This document shows positions 59,300-64,000 of a stretch of DNA of 64,000 bases, one piece after another (positions within the stretch are counted from its first letter, which is position 1; the number at the start of each line of letters is the position of its first letter). The notes under the pieces were generated by a model that was not told the DNA's origin, did not search any database, and saw nothing but the letters and a program-made list of their open reading frames with translations. The position numbers and the translations under genes were made by a program. The DNA lies in assembly GCF_011064595.1 (NCBI RefSeq), contig NZ_JAALJI010000021.1, forward strand, positions 62,001 to 126,000, in the 5' to 3' direction. Source of the stretch: Paludisphaera soli (GTDB lineage Bacteria > Planctomycetota > Planctomycetia > Isosphaerales > Isosphaeraceae).

Positions 59300-59560
59300 A
59301 TGGCCCCCCTGCTCGCGTACTTCGGCCCGGAGACCGTCCTGCCGGCCACCTCGATCCTGGCGACGATCCTCGGCGTGGCGCTGATGCTCGGCAAGAACTC
59401 GATCCGCTGGTGCGTGGGCCTCGTCAAGACCGCCCTCGACGCCTGCCTCGGCCGCAAGCCGGCCGCCCCCGCGAAGCCGAACGCGACCTCCGCCGCACCC
59501 GCTCCCCATTTCGCCGACTCCGGCAAGCCGCGCGTCCGCGACGAAGCCTCCAACCGCTGA
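59300..59560 (+). CDS. small single-pass membrane protein
   Basis: A protein of 86 residues. One membrane helix (about 3-31; AYFGPETVLPATSILATILG and after) is followed by an amphipathic stretch (NSIRWCVGLVKTALDACLG) and a Lys/Ala/Pro-rich tail. I recall similar short AYFGPET proteins in planctomycetes, with no assigned function. GAAGGGA precedes the ATG. It is read 20 bp before the convergent beta-helix-like gene. The open frame upstream to 58901 is non-coding. Confidence 0.6.
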   Translation: MAPLLAYFGPETVLPATSILATILGVALMLGKNSIRWCVGLVKTALDACLGRKPAAPAKPNATSAAPAPHFADSGKPRVRDEASNR

Positions 59561-59579
59561 ACGAGCCCCCCTTCGCCCC

Positions 59580-60740
59580 TCACGGCGCGGCCGGCGGCGC
59601 GATCGCGGCGAAGAGGTCGACGGGCCAGGCGCCGACGCGCTCGAAGCCTTCGGGCGTCGGCTGCTTGAATTGCAAATACGCGGTGTTGCGGCCGGTCGCG
59701 GCCCAGGTGACGGCCTTTGCGTCGTCGCCGGGGGTGAAGACGCTGTAGCCGGCCAGGCGGCAGTCCACCAGCTCGACGTGCAGCGACCCGCCGGGGGCGT
59801 GGCCCTGGGTGCAGATCAGGCCGGTGGACTTGCCCCCCATCTCGGGCTGGGTGAAGCTCAGGGCGATCAGCCGACAGCGCGTGAGCTTCACGCGGGTGCG
59901 ACGGCCTGCGTAGGAGAGGGCGATCGCGTTGTCCGGGTGGACGAACGTGCAATCCTCGAAGACCGCGTGGGGATGCTCCGGCATGGCGTCCTCCGAGCCC
60001 CCCACCAGCACGGCGGCCGTGTCGCCGACCCAGTCGAGCGCGAGGAAGTAGCAACGGCGGAAGGCGCTGGGCTCGCCGGGGCGGACCCTGGGGTACACGA
60101 CGCCGCCGCCGAAGGCGCGGCCGATCCCCACGCAGTCCTCGACGACCACGGTGAAACCCTCGCCGCTCCTGTTCGTCAGGTCCCAGAACAGGCCGGCGTC
60201 GGATCCCGAGGCGTAAAGTCGGTGAAGGGACCAGCGGTCCCAGACGATGCTGGAGAAGGTCTCGCGGTTGTTGCCGGTGGGCCAGTGCTTGTCGGACGCG
60301 CGGATGGTGCTCCACCAGTCCCAGCTCTTGAAGCCGAGGGCCGGGTCGCCCGAGTCGATCGTCGCCCAGCCCTTCGCGCCCGAGCCGAGCGCGCCGTCGA
60401 AGTCGCAGACGAGCGCGTTGTAGGCGCCCTCGGCCCCCTTGCGCGAGGGGGCCAGGTTGGCCTCGGCGTAGACGTCGGGCCGGACGACCACGCGGTGGCC
60501 GCCCTGGTCGTCGGGGACGGCGTCGAGCCCGGCCTGGATCGTGCGGAAGGCGGTCGCCCAGGTCTTGCCGTCGCTGCCGTCGCCGAGCTTCGAAACGTGG
60601 ATCGTCGCCCCGACGCGCCCGGAGTAGCCGGCGGCCGAGGGGTCGGGCGAGCCGGCCCGCGCGGGCGCGACGAGGGCGGAGGACGCGAAGGCGAACGCGA
60701 CGGCCAGGCAGGTCCTCGCGAGGGTCGGGCGGGGGGGCAT
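59580..60740 (-). CDS. exported right-handed beta-helix-like protein
   Basis: A protein of 386 residues with a signal peptide (CLAVAFAFASSALVAPARAG). After that, GATIHVSKLGDGSDGKTWAT and TAFRTIQAGLDAVPDDQGGH match the start of pectate-lyase-like and DUF1565-type beta-helix proteins. Repeated short strands follow (VVVEDCVGIGRAF, AVFEDCTFVHPDNAIALSY, VKLTRCRLIALSF, VELVDCRLAGYSV). The family includes polysaccharide lyases and carbohydrate-binding proteins, but catalytic residues are not identifiable. AAAGG is a weak site. A sensor kinase ends 18 bp upstream of it on the same strand; the two may be one unit. Confidence 0.75.
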   Translation of the reverse strand: MPPRPTLARTCLAVAFAFASSALVAPARAGSPDPSAAGYSGRVGATIHVSKLGDGSDGKTWATAFRTIQAGLDAVPDDQGGHRVVVRPDVYAEANLAPSRKGAEGAYNALVCDFDGALGSGAKGWATIDSGDPALGFKSWDWWSTIRASDKHWPTGNNRETFSSIVWDRWSLHRLYASGSDAGLFWDLTNRSGEGFTVVVEDCVGIGRAFGGGVVYPRVRPGEPSAFRRCYFLALDWVGDTAAVLVGGSEDAMPEHPHAVFEDCTFVHPDNAIALSYAGRRTRVKLTRCRLIALSFTQPEMGGKSTGLICTQGHAPGGSLHVELVDCRLAGYSVFTPGDDAKAVTWAATGRNTAYLQFKQPTPEGFERVGAWPVDLFAAIAPPAAP

Positions 60741-60758
60741 GGGGGGCCTTTCGGGTTC

Positions 60759-64000
<3,242 letters not shown>

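Overview
The window is very GC-rich, densely coded chromosomal DNA from a planctomycete, most likely a member of the Isosphaeraceae (Paludisphaera/Singulisphaera/Tautonia-like). This assignment is inferred from the gene families, not from a marker tree. The supporting families are two PEP-CTERM proteins, sigma factors paired with or fused to membrane domains, Ser/Thr kinases with a DFN instead of a DFG motif, a protein starting with a LExLExR export-type N-terminus, an expanded planctomycete family with MTEEEWL and CCRRIW motifs, and dispersed structured intergenic repeats. No tRNA, rRNA, CRISPR array, prophage or intact insertion sequence was recognised.

Layout. 1-3262: a truncated gene, then an ECF sigma factor whose stop overlaps the start of a zinc-finger/Ser-Thr kinase (minus strand). 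3444-8859: a PEP-CTERM protein and a very large multi-PAS hybrid histidine kinase. 8884-13627: an orphan HlyD-type adaptor and bifunctional proline dehydrogenase/P5C dehydrogenase (putA). 13831-17000: a planctomycete-type hypothetical and a second ECF sigma factor overlapping a membrane-anchored partner. 17107-21617: a ferredoxin-SCP2 fusion behind a MarR regulator, an Ldh-family oxidoreductase, and a methyltransferase/membrane-protein pair. 21640-25467: a hypothetical, a manganese catalase and ribBA. 25666-31165: a frameshifted membrane-anchored protein, an exported thioredoxin-like protein, a lactate/malate dehydrogenase, a DUF1016 nuclease and an exported hypothetical, with repeat clusters between some of them.

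31166-36655: a gene-free 0.8 kb region carrying a cluster of short repeats, two tandem paralogous sigma factors with membrane-anchored C-terminal domains, and a dihydrofolate-reductase-fold protein. 36656-41565: rplU (without rpmA), a glycosyltransferase-like membrane protein, an SDR lacking the catalytic tyrosine, an exported haloacid-dehalogenase-like protein, an ankyrin protein and a small protein. 41647-47011: a group-2-type sigma-70 factor, then an ECF sigma factor overlapping a large kinase/TPR protein. 46991-50911: a cysteine-rich PSP1 protein, a zinc/cadmium-type P-ATPase and a second PEP-CTERM protein. 50912-58197: repeats, a DUF4432 epimerase-like protein, an exported Gly/Pro/Thr protein, an I9-prodomain-like protein just after a strong terminator, an NTF2-like protein, and a 945-residue Gly/Arg/Pro repeat protein with TPRs. 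58198-64000: an esterase, a small membrane protein, a beta-helix-like exported protein and a second sensor kinase running off the end.

The dominant theme is signalling: five sigma factors of ECF type, one group-2 sigma factor, two Ser/Thr kinases and two large histidine kinases. Sigma factors repeatedly overlap the start codon of a kinase or membrane partner, suggesting translationally coupled regulator-sensor pairs. Metabolic genes are mostly isolated single units. The most unusual sequence features are a roughly 180 bp structured dispersed repeat, a five-copy ATTGGCTTCGTTCG cluster, a C7-tract frameshift, and a terminator placed immediately before a ribosome-binding site.
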